Assembly: GCA_002385675.1 (NCBI GenBank)
Contig: DGDY01000093.1
Coordinates: forward strand, 1-6,255
Length of the DNA: 6,255 nt
Direction: 5' to 3'
Origin: Anaerolineales bacterium UBA3940
GTDB taxonomy: Bacteria > Chloroflexota > Anaerolineae > Aggregatilineales > UBA3940
Of the stretch, positions 1 through 6,185 are shown one piece after another (position 1 is the first letter of the stretch; each line of letters starts with the position of its first letter). The notes under the pieces are model-generated. The model was not told where the DNA came from, ran no database searches, and saw nothing but the letters and a program-made list of their open reading frames with translations. The translations under genes were made by a program, and so were the position numbers.

Positions 1-1
1 T

Positions 2-667
2 ACCGCCGTGTTTGGCAACAAGCAGGCGCGCATCTTCTTCTGGTACCTGCTGGTCCTGCTGGCGGCAATCCTGGGGCAGGACGTGCTGCTTGAACCGTTT
101 GCCGGTGAGGCGTTCGGCCTGAGGCCCGCGCAGACGACGCGCATCACGTCGATCTGGGGGACGTGCGTGCTGGCAACGCTGCTGATTGCGAACTTCCTCC
201 AGGCGCGGACCAGCAAGCGGACGGTGGTGCGGCTGGGGAACTGGGGCGCGCTCGTCGGCTTCGTCATCATTGCGGTGAGCGGGCTGCTCGCGTCGAGCGG
301 CGTGTTCTACGCCGGCGTCGTGCTGCTGGGGCTGGGCACCGGCCTCTCGACCGTGTCCAACCTGTCGCTGATGCTGGACATGACCACCCCGGAGAACGTC
401 GGGCTGTTTGTCGGCGCGTGGGGCGTGGCGAACGCGCTCTCGCGGCTGATCGGGCAGGTGCTCAGCGGCGTCGTGAAGGACACCATGACGCTGGCCTTTG
501 GCGATGCCGTGGCGGCCTACGTGACGGTGTTTACGGTGGAAGCCGTCTTTCTGGCCGTGGCGCTGCTCATGTTCCGCAGTATCGATGTGGCAGCCTTCCA
601 CAAGGGTGTAGCTAAGGCCCAGTCGCTGACGGATACCGTCGCGCTGATGCACGAGGCCCAGAGCTAA
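2..667 (+). CDS. PucC/BCD-family MFS transporter, C-terminal half (5' truncated by window edge)
   Basis: This is the C-terminal half of a major facilitator superfamily protein of the BCD (bacteriochlorophyll delivery; PucC/LhaA) family. Characterised members are inner-membrane proteins needed for assembly of light-harvesting complexes or handling of bacteriochlorophyll. The visible 221 residues carry family hallmarks: QDVLLEPF followed by GEAFGL near residues 26-40, an N-L-S-L-M-L-D-M-T-T-P segment near 120-130, then NVGLFVGAWG, and a final helix followed by R-x-I-D-V-x-x-F. About six hydrophobic segments can be seen, which matches the second half of a 12-helix MFS protein. The frame is open to the left edge and full-length members exceed 400 residues, so the GTG at position 8 is very unlikely to be the true start. 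The gene ends in TAA and a strong intrinsic terminator follows, so it closes its transcription unit. PucC-like proteins also occur in bacteria not known to be phototrophic, so the substrate here is uncertain. The family call is firm; the function is inferred. Confidence 0.88.
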   Translation, partial: TAVFGNKQARIFFWYLLVLLAAILGQDVLLEPFAGEAFGLRPAQTTRITSIWGTCVLATLLIANFLQARTSKRTVVRLGNWGALVGFVIIAVSGLLASSGVFYAGVVLLGLGTGLSTVSNLSLMLDMTTPENVGLFVGAWGVANALSRLIGQVLSGVVKDTMTLAFGDAVAAYVTVFTVEAVFLAVALLMFRSIDVAAFHKGVAKAQSLTDTVALMHEAQS

Positions 668-695
668 TACCTCCAACCATTAACCGGTCAAGTAC

Positions 696-726
696 AAGCG
701 CCCGGCAGCCTGATGCCGGGCGTTTT
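696..726 (+). terminator. Rho-independent terminator after the PucC-like gene
   Basis: A perfect 9-bp stem, CGCCCGGCA (699-707) with TGCCGGGCG (714-722), encloses the 6-nt loop GCCTGA and is followed directly by TTTT (723-726). The A-A-G just before the stem can pair with the T residues after it (one as G-U), extending the helix. This is a textbook intrinsic terminator lying 31 nt after the TAA stop. An ATG at 713 opens the long downstream frame but sits inside the loop and stem, which argues against it as the real start of the next gene. Confidence 0.92.
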
Positions 727-808
727 GCGTTCCCGCCGGGTGGGTACCATCGCCCTAATGCCGGTGGTCTCAGAATCAGATAGCATCATAAGAAAAGCTC
801 TTCGTCAT

Positions 809-812
809 GGAG
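809..812 (+). promoter_or_regulatory. Probable ribosome binding site deciding the start of the GT-C-like gene
   Basis: GGAG, within GGAGTGAG, lies 11 nt before the ATG at 824. The other in-frame starts are less supported: the ATG at 713 is inside the terminator, the ATG at 758 has no purine-rich tract at a useful distance, and the ATG at 851 has only a weak GAG at similar spacing. The choice of 824 is reasonable but not certain. Confidence 0.5.
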
Positions 813-823
813 TGAGTTTCCAA

Positions 824-2608
824 ATGGAAAAGGGACGAGTGCCACAGATAATGGGTACGACAGGTCAGGTGTCAGCGCCTGCCAGAGTCGGGGAGGTTGC
901 CCGTGCGGTGGCGGGTGTGTTGCCGCTGGCTGTGCTGCTCGTGCTCGCCGTGCCGTTCGTTGTGCCGTTTGCGCGGGGGCTGTACCCGGTATCGGCGGAT
1001 GGCATCCTGCATCTGATCCGGCTGCTCGGGCTGGAGCACGCGGCGCAATACGGCGACCTTTGGCCGCGCTTCCTGCCGGGGCTGCATTATGGCTACGGCT
1101 CACCGATCTTCAACTATTGCGGCCCGATCTCCCTGTATCCGGCGCTGGTGCTGCGCCTGCTCGGGCTGGGCGCCATCGAGGCGCTGCTATGGACAACGGT
1201 GTTGTGGGGGCTGGTGGGGATGCTCGGCGCGTACCGCCTCGGCAAGTCGCTGGGCGGGGGCGGGACGGCTGTGGTGCTTGGCGTCGCGTGGCTGTACTCC
1301 TCGCAGCTTGCCTACTTCGGCAACCTCGCACAGTTCGCCGCGGCGTCCTTCCTGCCCTGGGTGCTGTGGTCGTTCCGCTCGCTGGCGCTGCACCGTCGTC
1401 GCCGCGATTTTGTGCTGGCGGTGGCCTTCCTCGCCGCGCCGGTGCTGACGCACAACATCACCGCGATGGTCACGGCGGGCGTGACGGTCGTGTACAGCGC
1501 AGTGCTGGTCTGGGCGAGCACGGATCGCCGCCGCACTGCGGCAGTGCTCAGCGCAGCATTCGCCGGGGCGCTGGGCGTGTCGATGTTTGTGTGGCTGCCT
1601 GCGCTCGCGGAGCGGGGCGCGGTTCAGCTTGAGCGGCTTGCCAGCTTCGACTATCGCAACTACTTTCTGAGCCTGCCGCATCTGCTGGGCTTCTCGCCGG
1701 GGGCGGGCGGCCTGCTGACCGTGCCCGATACGCTGCCCTGGCCTCAGCTTATATTGGCGGTGCTGGCGGTAGGGCTGGCGCTGCGCCCGCACGGCGAGCA
1801 CCGGGCCCACGTCCCGCTGGTCGCCTTTGCCGCCGGGATAGCGGCGCTGCTGGTCTTTCTCATGCTGCCCGTTTCGTCGCGCGTGTGGGAGATCGTGCCG
1901 CTGATGGCCTATGTCGAGTTCCCGTCGCGGTTCCTCATCCCGGTGAGCCTGATGCTGGCGATCCTCTCGGCTCTGAGCGTGACGTGGGTCGCACAGCGCA
2001 TCCAGCCCAACTGGGCGCAAGGGCTGTGCTACGCCGCCTGCTCAGTGGCGATCATTGCTCTCCATCTGCCGCTCATCGACCTTGACTATCACGACCCGCA
2101 GCCGCAGGCCAACACCGTGCTCGATGCGCACGCCATCGAGCGCGAGACAGGCTGGCTCAGCGGGACGAGCGCGGGCGAGTATCTGCCCACATGGGTGGCG
2201 GAGCGGCCACATTCGTGGCGTTTCACGGAGCGTTTTGAGCAAGCGAGCGTATTCCCCCGGCTGGAGCCGAACGAGGGCGTGACTGTTCTCGAAGAGACGT
2301 GGGGCCTGAAGGCTGGCGAGGTGCGCATCCGGGCGGCGGAGCCGGTCACGCTGGTGTTCGAGTGGTTCTACTTCCCCGGCTGGCAGGCGTGGGTGGATGG
2401 TGAGACGGCCAGCATAACCCCGGTGGGCATCGAGGGGATGATCGGCGTGGACGTGCCTGCAGGCGAGCACGAGGTCCGTGTGAGCTTCGGGCTGACCCCG
2501 CTCCGGCGCGCGGCGACGCTTGCGAGCGGGCTTGTGGCGGCGGTGCTGCTCGCGTTTGTGTGGCGGGTGAAGAACCTGTGGGGCGCTCCTCCGGAAGGCC
2601 AGCCCTGA
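824..2608 (+). CDS. Polytopic GT-C-like membrane protein ('PTPS-related' family) with YfhO-like C-terminal domain
   Basis: This 594-residue integral membrane protein resembles the family named '6-pyruvoyl-tetrahydropterin synthase related membrane protein' (PTPS_related), a misleading label because the protein is a multi-pass membrane protein rather than a pterin enzyme. After a first helix (about residues 29-51) comes an extracytoplasmic loop with S-A-D-G-I-L-H (57-63), L-W-P-R (79-82) and G-Y-G-S-P-I-F-N-Y (90-98). An acidic residue in the first loop is the usual catalytic or metal site of GT-C glycosyltransferases. Many further hydrophobic segments follow, with L-T-H-N near 208-211. An EYLPTW motif (452-457) leads into a soluble beta-rich domain containing F-P-G-W-Q-A-W-V-D-G (517-526) and V-P-A-G-E-H (544-549), as in YfhO-like proteins, and then a last helix (about 561-579). 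The likely role is transfer of sugar from a lipid carrier to a surface glycan, lipid or protein; donor and acceptor are unknown. The first codons (ATA, AGA, CGA) are atypical for this GC-rich region, so the true start could lie at 851. Family and topology are well supported; catalytic function is inferred. Confidence 0.82.
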   Translation: MEKGRVPQIMGTTGQVSAPARVGEVARAVAGVLPLAVLLVLAVPFVVPFARGLYPVSADGILHLIRLLGLEHAAQYGDLWPRFLPGLHYGYGSPIFNYCGPISLYPALVLRLLGLGAIEALLWTTVLWGLVGMLGAYRLGKSLGGGGTAVVLGVAWLYSSQLAYFGNLAQFAAASFLPWVLWSFRSLALHRRRRDFVLAVAFLAAPVLTHNITAMVTAGVTVVYSAVLVWASTDRRRTAAVLSAAFAGALGVSMFVWLPALAERGAVQLERLASFDYRNYFLSLPHLLGFSPGAGGLLTVPDTLPWPQLILAVLAVGLALRPHGEHRAHVPLVAFAAGIAALLVFLMLPVSSRVWEIVPLMAYVEFPSRFLIPVSLMLAILSALSVTWVAQRIQPNWAQGLCYAACSVAIIALHLPLIDLDYHDPQPQANTVLDAHAIERETGWLSGTSAGEYLPTWVAERPHSWRFTERFEQASVFPRLEPNEGVTVLEETWGLKAGEVRIRAAEPVTLVFEWFYFPGWQAWVDGETASITPVGIEGMIGVDVPAGEHEVRVSFGLTPLRRAATLASGLVAAVLLAFVWRVKNLWGAPPEGQP

Positions 2609-2630
2609 TCGCTCCTCGGCGTGCCTTCCG
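2592..2630 (+). repeat. 8-bp inverted repeat spanning the GT-C-like gene's stop codon
   Basis: CGGAAGGC (2592-2599) is perfectly complementary to GCCTTCCG (2623-2630), with a 23-nt spacer that contains the TGA stop (2606-2608). No T tract follows, so this is not a classical intrinsic terminator. It could be a factor-assisted terminator or an mRNA-protecting 3' hairpin, or a chance feature in GC-rich DNA. Confidence 0.35.
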
Positions 2631-2643
2631 CCCCGGTATTGGT

Positions 2644-2649
2644 TACAAT
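2644..2649 (+). promoter_or_regulatory. Possible -10 box for rmlB
   Basis: TACAAT matches five of six bases of the sigma-70-type consensus TATAAT and stands out as AT-rich in an otherwise GC-rich 82-nt intergenic gap. Seventeen bases upstream is GTGCCT (2621-2626), a poor -35 match. Transcription would begin at about 2656, giving a leader of roughly 35 nt that contains the ribosome binding site. The evidence is sequence resemblance only. Confidence 0.4.
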
Positions 2650-2670
2650 CCCCCTCTGTGATGCTCACCT

Positions 2671-2680
2671 GAGGAAGAGG
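2671..2680 (+). promoter_or_regulatory. Strong Shine-Dalgarno sequence for rmlB
   Basis: The purine tract GAGGAAGAGG ends 10 nt before the ATG at 2691. It is the clearest ribosome binding site in the window and fixes the rmlB start with confidence. Confidence 0.8.
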
Positions 2681-2690
2681 ATCGACCCCC

Positions 2691-3707
2691 ATGAAGAATC
2701 TACTTGTCACCGGTGGCGCCGGGTTCATCGGTAGTAACTTCGTGCGCTACATGCTGAACCGGCATGCCGATATCAACGTCGTCGTCTACGACAAGCTGAC
2801 CTATGCCGGAAACCTTGACAATCTGCTGCCCGTCTCCGAGGACAGCCGCTACAAGTTTGTGCGCGGCGACATCGCCGACCGCGAGGCGGTGGCTGCCGCG
2901 CTGGCCTCGAACGACATCGACACAGTGGTGAACTTCGCCGCCGAGTCGCACGTCGACCGCAGCATTCTCAACCCCGACGCCTTCATCCAGACGAACTCGC
3001 TGGGAACCTTCGTGCTGCTCGACGAGAGCCGCAAGCATGGCGTCGAGCGCTTCCTGCAAGTCAGCACGGATGAGGTGTACGGCTCCATCCCGGAGGGGTT
3101 CTTCAAGGAGGGCGACCCGCTGGAGCCGAACAGCCCCTACGCGGCGAGCAAGGCCAGCGGCGACCTCATGGCCCGTGCCTACTACGTGACGTATGGGCTG
3201 AACACCGTCGTTACGCGGGGCAGCAACACCTTCGGGCCGTACCAGTACCCGGAGAAGCTGCTGCCGCTCTTCATCTCCAACGCGCTGGACGACGAGCCGC
3301 TGCCGCTCTACGGGGATGGTCGCCAGGTGCGCGACTGGCTGTACGTGGAGGACCACTGCTCCGGCATCGAGACGGTGCTGCTCAAGGGCGAACCCGGCGA
3401 GGCCTACAACATCGGCGGGGAGAACGAGCGCCACAACATCGACGTGGTGCGGCAGATGCTCGCCATCCTCGGCAAGCCCGAGTCGCTCATCCGCCAGGTT
3501 GAAGACCGGCCCGGCCATGATCGCCGCTATGCGCTTGACACGACCAAGCTGCACAACCTCGGTTGGCAGCAGGCATACAGCTTCGAGGAGGCGCTTGAGG
3601 CGACGGTTGAATGGTATGTCAAGAACGAGTGGTGGTGGCGCAAGATCAAGAGCGGCGAGTTCCGCGAGTACTACGAGCGCCAGTACGGCAAGCGGCTGCG
3701 CGGGTAG
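2691..3707 (+). CDS. rmlB: dTDP-glucose 4,6-dehydratase
   Basis: RmlB is a cytoplasmic, NAD-dependent short-chain dehydrogenase (extended SDR) that converts dTDP-glucose to dTDP-4-keto-6-deoxyglucose, the second step toward dTDP-L-rhamnose and the entry to many other deoxysugars. The 338-residue protein has normal family length. It shows the Rossmann motif TGGAGFIGSNF (7-17), D-K-L-T-Y-A-G-N (34-41), N-F-A-A-E-S-H-V-D-R-S (81-91), the dehydratase catalytic triplet T126-D127-E128 in STDEVYG, the SDR pair Y150 and K154 in Y-A-A-S-K, G-D-G-R-Q-V-R-D-W (208-216), and the substrate-binding R-P-G-H-D-R-R-Y (273-280). All key residues are present, so the enzyme should be active. The start has a strong Shine-Dalgarno sequence. 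The partners rmlA, rmlC and rmlD are not in the window, so the pathway end product cannot be read from here. The upstream GT-C-like gene suggests a surface-glycan context. Related SDR enzymes such as UDP-sugar 4,6-dehydratases are possible alternatives but the motifs fit RmlB best. Confidence 0.95.
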   Translation: MKNLLVTGGAGFIGSNFVRYMLNRHADINVVVYDKLTYAGNLDNLLPVSEDSRYKFVRGDIADREAVAAALASNDIDTVVNFAAESHVDRSILNPDAFIQTNSLGTFVLLDESRKHGVERFLQVSTDEVYGSIPEGFFKEGDPLEPNSPYAASKASGDLMARAYYVTYGLNTVVTRGSNTFGPYQYPEKLLPLFISNALDDEPLPLYGDGRQVRDWLYVEDHCSGIETVLLKGEPGEAYNIGGENERHNIDVVRQMLAILGKPESLIRQVEDRPGHDRRYALDTTKLHNLGWQQAYSFEEALEATVEWYVKNEWWWRKIKSGEFREYYERQYGKRLRG

Positions 3708-3715
3708 CCGCGGCT
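3692..3715 (+). repeat. Overlapping inverted repeats at the rmlB stop codon
   Basis: GCGGCT (3692-3697) can pair with AGCCGC (3706-3711) across an 8-nt loop containing most of the stop region. The second arm is also part of the perfect 10-bp palindrome AGCCGCGGCT (3706-3715). The DNA that follows is pyrimidine-rich (CTTTCCGGTTTCCCTT) but has no continuous T run. It may be a weak terminator or 3' hairpin; support is limited. Confidence 0.3.
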
Positions 3716-3749
3716 TTCCGGTTTCCCTTCAGAAATGATATAGGGTGGT

Positions 3750-5621
3750 ATGTTGAAAAAGCGTCTTGTAGAACTCCTGCTGCCTGTCCTTCTGCTATCG
3801 CTGATACTCGCCGCCTGCCGGGGCGGGCGTGGCGCTCCGGCGCAGGTCCCCGGCGACCAGCCAACGGCGGGGGCTGAAGCCGGTGCGCCCTCGGAGGAGC
3901 CCGGTACCCCGACCCCTGAGCCCCGGCAGGAAGTCGTGCTGTGCGCCGGGCCTCGCCCGGACAATCTGCTGACCGGCGGTGGCCCCGTCGCGCAGGCCGT
4001 TGCCCAACTGGCATTCGCCCGCCCGGTGATCTTCGGCGATGATTACGAGGCGGACGGCAGCGACCTGCTCACCGAACTGCCAAACGTAGAGGCGGGCACG
4101 CTGCGCCGCAACGACGACGGTACGCTGACCGTCACGCTGCGCTACCGAGACGACCTGGTGTGGTCGGATGGCGAGCCGTTCACGGTAGAAGATGCGTTGC
4201 TCGGCCTGCAACTGCCTGTTAACGATGTGCTCAGGCCAGCGATTGAGGTGCTTGATGCCGACGTGGTAGACGACCACACGGTCGAGGTGACTCTGTCGGA
4301 GGATGCCGAGTACCCATATGTGCCGCTCCAGCCGCCGCTACCGGTGCATGTGCTGGGCGAAACCATCGACCCCGCCGTGCTGGCTGATGCCGATGTTCTG
4401 AGCACGGTGCTTGGCCCCTACGTGCTCGCCGCCGACGAGGGCGACATGCTTCGCTTCGAGGCGAACCCGCAGCACCCCCGGGCGGATAGCCTCGTGCCCA
4501 CCGTCACCGTGCTCTTCCTTGCCGATGCCGAGCAGATCGCGCGTGAGCTAGACGGCGGGGCGTGCGACGTTGCGCTGGGCGGGCTATCCGTCGAGGTGCT
4601 GCCGCAGCAGGTGACGCTCCATACATCGGCGGGGCAGATCCATGAAGAGTTGATCCTGAACACCTACACGGCGGACAGCGGTCGCCCGGCGTATTTTGCC
4701 GATGCGCGGGTGCGGCGTGCGCTGGCGCAGGGCATCAACCGGGCGGCGCTCGCCGAGGCGCTTGGCGGGGCGGGTGCGGCGGTGATGGATAGCTGGCTGC
4801 CGCCGGATCACTGGGCGCACCCCGGCGCTGACGGCCTGACACAGCACCCCTTCGACCCCGGGGCGGCTGCGGCTCTGCTCGATGAGGCGGGCTGGCGCGA
4901 CCAGGACGGCGACGGCGTGCGCGAGTATCACGGCCCAGGCGGGCTTTACTCCTGCCTTCGCGGTGAGTGGACGGTGGAGCCGGGCACGCCGCTCGCGCCG
5001 GAACTCATCGTGCCAGCGGGCGATACGTTCCGCGAGCAGATAGCCGCCCGCATTGCGGATGACCTCGCACAGATCGGCGTGCGGGTGACGGTGCTGCCCA
5101 CACCCGCCGACACGCTCTACAGCGCGGATGGGCCGCTCGTCCGGCGGGGGTTCGATATGGCGTTGCTGGCGAGCATCACGCGGCCCGATCCGGGCGGGGT
5201 GAGCCGCTGGGTCGGCGCTGAGGTCTTCCTGAACCCGCTGACGCGCGAGCCTGCCCATCGCTGGGACCTTGAGGAGCGCTGGCTGCGCGGGGAGCAGATG
5301 ATCGAGCGGGTCGCCTACAGCAATATCCCCGGCCCCGACAACACCTACCTCGGTCAGAACTTTGCCGGGTGGTGCCATGAGGAGGCGGATTTTACGACCG
5401 TCCGCGCCAACCTGCTGACGCGGAACCAGGCGGAGCGTCAGGCGCTGTACGGGCAGCAGCAGGCGATCTTCACGCAGGAGATGCCCGTCGTGCCGCTGTT
5501 CGCCCGTCCGCGTCTGGCAGCCAGCCAGCCGGATGTGTGCGGCATCGCGTTCGGCCCGGTTGACCCGGTGACGTGGAATATCGCCGAGTGGACGTATGAG
5601 GAGGGCGGCTGCGGAGGGTAG
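3750..5621 (+). CDS. Lipoprotein solute-binding protein, family 5 (Opp/Dpp-like ABC transporter component)
   Basis: This 623-residue extracytoplasmic lipoprotein belongs to the SBP_bac_5 family, which captures peptides, nickel, sugars or other solutes for ABC importers. The N-terminus has the basic residues K3, K4 and R5, a hydrophobic stretch, and the lipobox L-A-A-C with lipidated Cys23. A Pro/Gly/Ala/Glu-rich tether (about 24-60) follows. The family signature appears as a D-G-T-L-T-V-T-L-R strand followed by W-S-D-G-E-P-F-T-V-E-D-A (about 123-149), V-R-R-A-L-A-Q-G-I-N-R (321-331), and F-D-P-G-A-A-A-A-L-L-D-E-A-G-W followed by D-Q-D-G-D-G-V-R-E (368-391). Six further cysteines (65, 272, 402, 542, 597, 621) could form disulfides. 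The ATG at 3750 has AGGG only 4 nt upstream, and a TTG at 3753 would have 7 nt spacing and an almost identical product. It lies 42 nt after rmlB. No permease or ATPase gene is visible, so the ligand is unknown. The family call is firm. Confidence 0.9.
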   Translation: MLKKRLVELLLPVLLLSLILAACRGGRGAPAQVPGDQPTAGAEAGAPSEEPGTPTPEPRQEVVLCAGPRPDNLLTGGGPVAQAVAQLAFARPVIFGDDYEADGSDLLTELPNVEAGTLRRNDDGTLTVTLRYRDDLVWSDGEPFTVEDALLGLQLPVNDVLRPAIEVLDADVVDDHTVEVTLSEDAEYPYVPLQPPLPVHVLGETIDPAVLADADVLSTVLGPYVLAADEGDMLRFEANPQHPRADSLVPTVTVLFLADAEQIARELDGGACDVALGGLSVEVLPQQVTLHTSAGQIHEELILNTYTADSGRPAYFADARVRRALAQGINRAALAEALGGAGAAVMDSWLPPDHWAHPGADGLTQHPFDPGAAAALLDEAGWRDQDGDGVREYHGPGGLYSCLRGEWTVEPGTPLAPELIVPAGDTFREQIAARIADDLAQIGVRVTVLPTPADTLYSADGPLVRRGFDMALLASITRPDPGGVSRWVGAEVFLNPLTREPAHRWDLEERWLRGEQMIERVAYSNIPGPDNTYLGQNFAGWCHEEADFTTVRANLLTRNQAERQALYGQQQAIFTQEMPVVPLFARPRLAASQPDVCGIAFGPVDPVTWNIAEWTYEEGGCGG

Positions 5622-5632
5622 GTACGCCTACC
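5617..5632. terminator. Possible bidirectional hairpin terminator spanning both convergent stop codons
   Basis: GGTAGG (5617-5622) and CCTACC (5627-5632) form a perfect 6-bp stem around the 4-nt loop TACG, a UNCG-type tetraloop in RNA. The stem contains both stop codons: TAG of the lipoprotein gene on the plus strand and TAG of the GNAT gene on the minus strand. An extra G-U pair can extend it. There is no T tract on either side, so it is not a canonical intrinsic terminator. The placement is exactly where a shared terminator would be expected. Confidence 0.4.
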
Positions 5633-6185
5633 TCTCCCGCCTCAGCCGCTTTTGCAGCACCCACGACGGCTCATCAACGAGGTGCTCCTTGCCCGCCGGG
5701 TCGGTGTAGCTCCAGCGACCCGGGTCCTCGCGGAAGATGCGGTAGCCGAGGCGCTGGTAAAGGTCTAGCGCCTCGGCATTGTCTTTTGCAACAGCAATCG
5801 TTGCCCACCGGTAGCCCCGCTCGATCAGAAGCGCCTCGGCGGTCTCGATCAGCGCCGTACCGATGCCCTGCCGGCGCAGCGGCTTCATGACGTGCAGCGA
5901 GTACAGGTACGCTCGTGAGGCCCCGTTCACGTAGTTCGGGCTGCCGTGTGCAAGCTGCACGATCAGCCGCCCGACCGGGTAGTTGTTGAGTGCGGCGATC
6001 AGGATGAGGCGGTTGCCCGCCTGCTGCTCGGCAAACGCCTGCTCGAATCGCGTGCGAAGCTGCCAGAACTCGCCGCCCCACTCCAGCGCGGGGATGTCCT
6101 CGGCGGTCGCCAGCCGGATCACCACATCGGCGTTGAGCTGGAGTGTTGCGAGGACGGTCTGCTCGTCGACCAAAGCCTTCCTCAC
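5628..6185 (-). CDS. GNAT-family N-acetyltransferase
   Basis: This 185-residue cytoplasmic protein is a GCN5-related N-acetyltransferase, transferring acetyl from acetyl-CoA to an amine on a small molecule or protein. The domain starts at V-I-R-L-A-T-A-E-D (22-30). The acetyl-CoA pyrophosphate loop R-R-Q-G-I-G-T-A (104-111) follows the strand L-Y-S-L-H-V (94-99), and motif B contains N136, A-L-D-L-Y-Q-R-L-G-Y (139-148) with Y143 in the usual general-acid position. Tail residues (about 155-185) extend past the core with W-S-Y-T-D-P and may shape the substrate site. The substrate cannot be deduced. The start is GTG (6185-6183); an in-frame TAG lies 15 nt upstream (6201-6203) and no ATG is available, so the real start is GTG or a nearby internal codon. 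No good Shine-Dalgarno sequence precedes it, which fits coupling to an upstream frame ending in a GTGA overlap. It converges on the lipoprotein gene with a 6-nt gap. Confidence 0.88.
   Translation of the reverse strand: MRKALVDEQTVLATLQLNADVVIRLATAEDIPALEWGGEFWQLRTRFEQAFAEQQAGNRLILIAALNNYPVGRLIVQLAHGSPNYVNGASRAYLYSLHVMKPLRRQGIGTALIETAEALLIERGYRWATIAVAKDNAEALDLYQRLGYRIFREDPGRWSYTDPAGKEHLVDEPSWVLQKRLRRER

Noticed and set aside
384..392. EF-hand-like calcium site in the lipoprotein (residues 384-391, D-Q-D-G-D-G-V-R-E, encoded near 4899-4925)
   Set aside because: This D-x-D-G-D-G-V-R-E segment is a common part of family 5 binding proteins rather than evidence of a separate calcium-binding domain. 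The coordinates in this entry are residue numbers; the DNA positions are those given in the text.
725..750. Promoter for the GT-C-like gene (TTGCGT with TACCAT)
   Set aside because: The spacing of 14 nt is too short and TACCAT is a poor -10 match, so I do not call a promoter in this gap.
713..823. N-terminal extension of the GT-C-like protein from the ATG at 713
   Set aside because: The ATG lies in the loop and stem of a strong terminator, has no ribosome binding site, and the encoded peptide does not look like the beginning of this family.
1187..2020. 277-codon open frame antisense to the GT-C-like gene
   Set aside because: It is an Arg/Gln/His-rich low-complexity translation typical of an antisense frame in GC-rich DNA, with no domain or start signal.
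2042..2728. 228-codon minus-strand open frame across the GT-C-like/rmlB junction
   Set aside because: Its composition is that of a shadow frame, and it covers the intergenic promoter and RBS of rmlB as well as the end of the GT-C-like gene.
2700..3554. 284-codon open frame antisense to rmlB
   Set aside because: It is a shadow of the GC-rich codon pattern of rmlB; it has no recognisable motif or convincing start signal and lies fully inside a well-identified gene.
4584..5378. 264-codon open frame antisense to the lipoprotein gene
   Set aside because: It is rich in Arg, Ala and Pro, shows no family motifs, and is fully covered by the clear SBP_bac_5 coding sequence.
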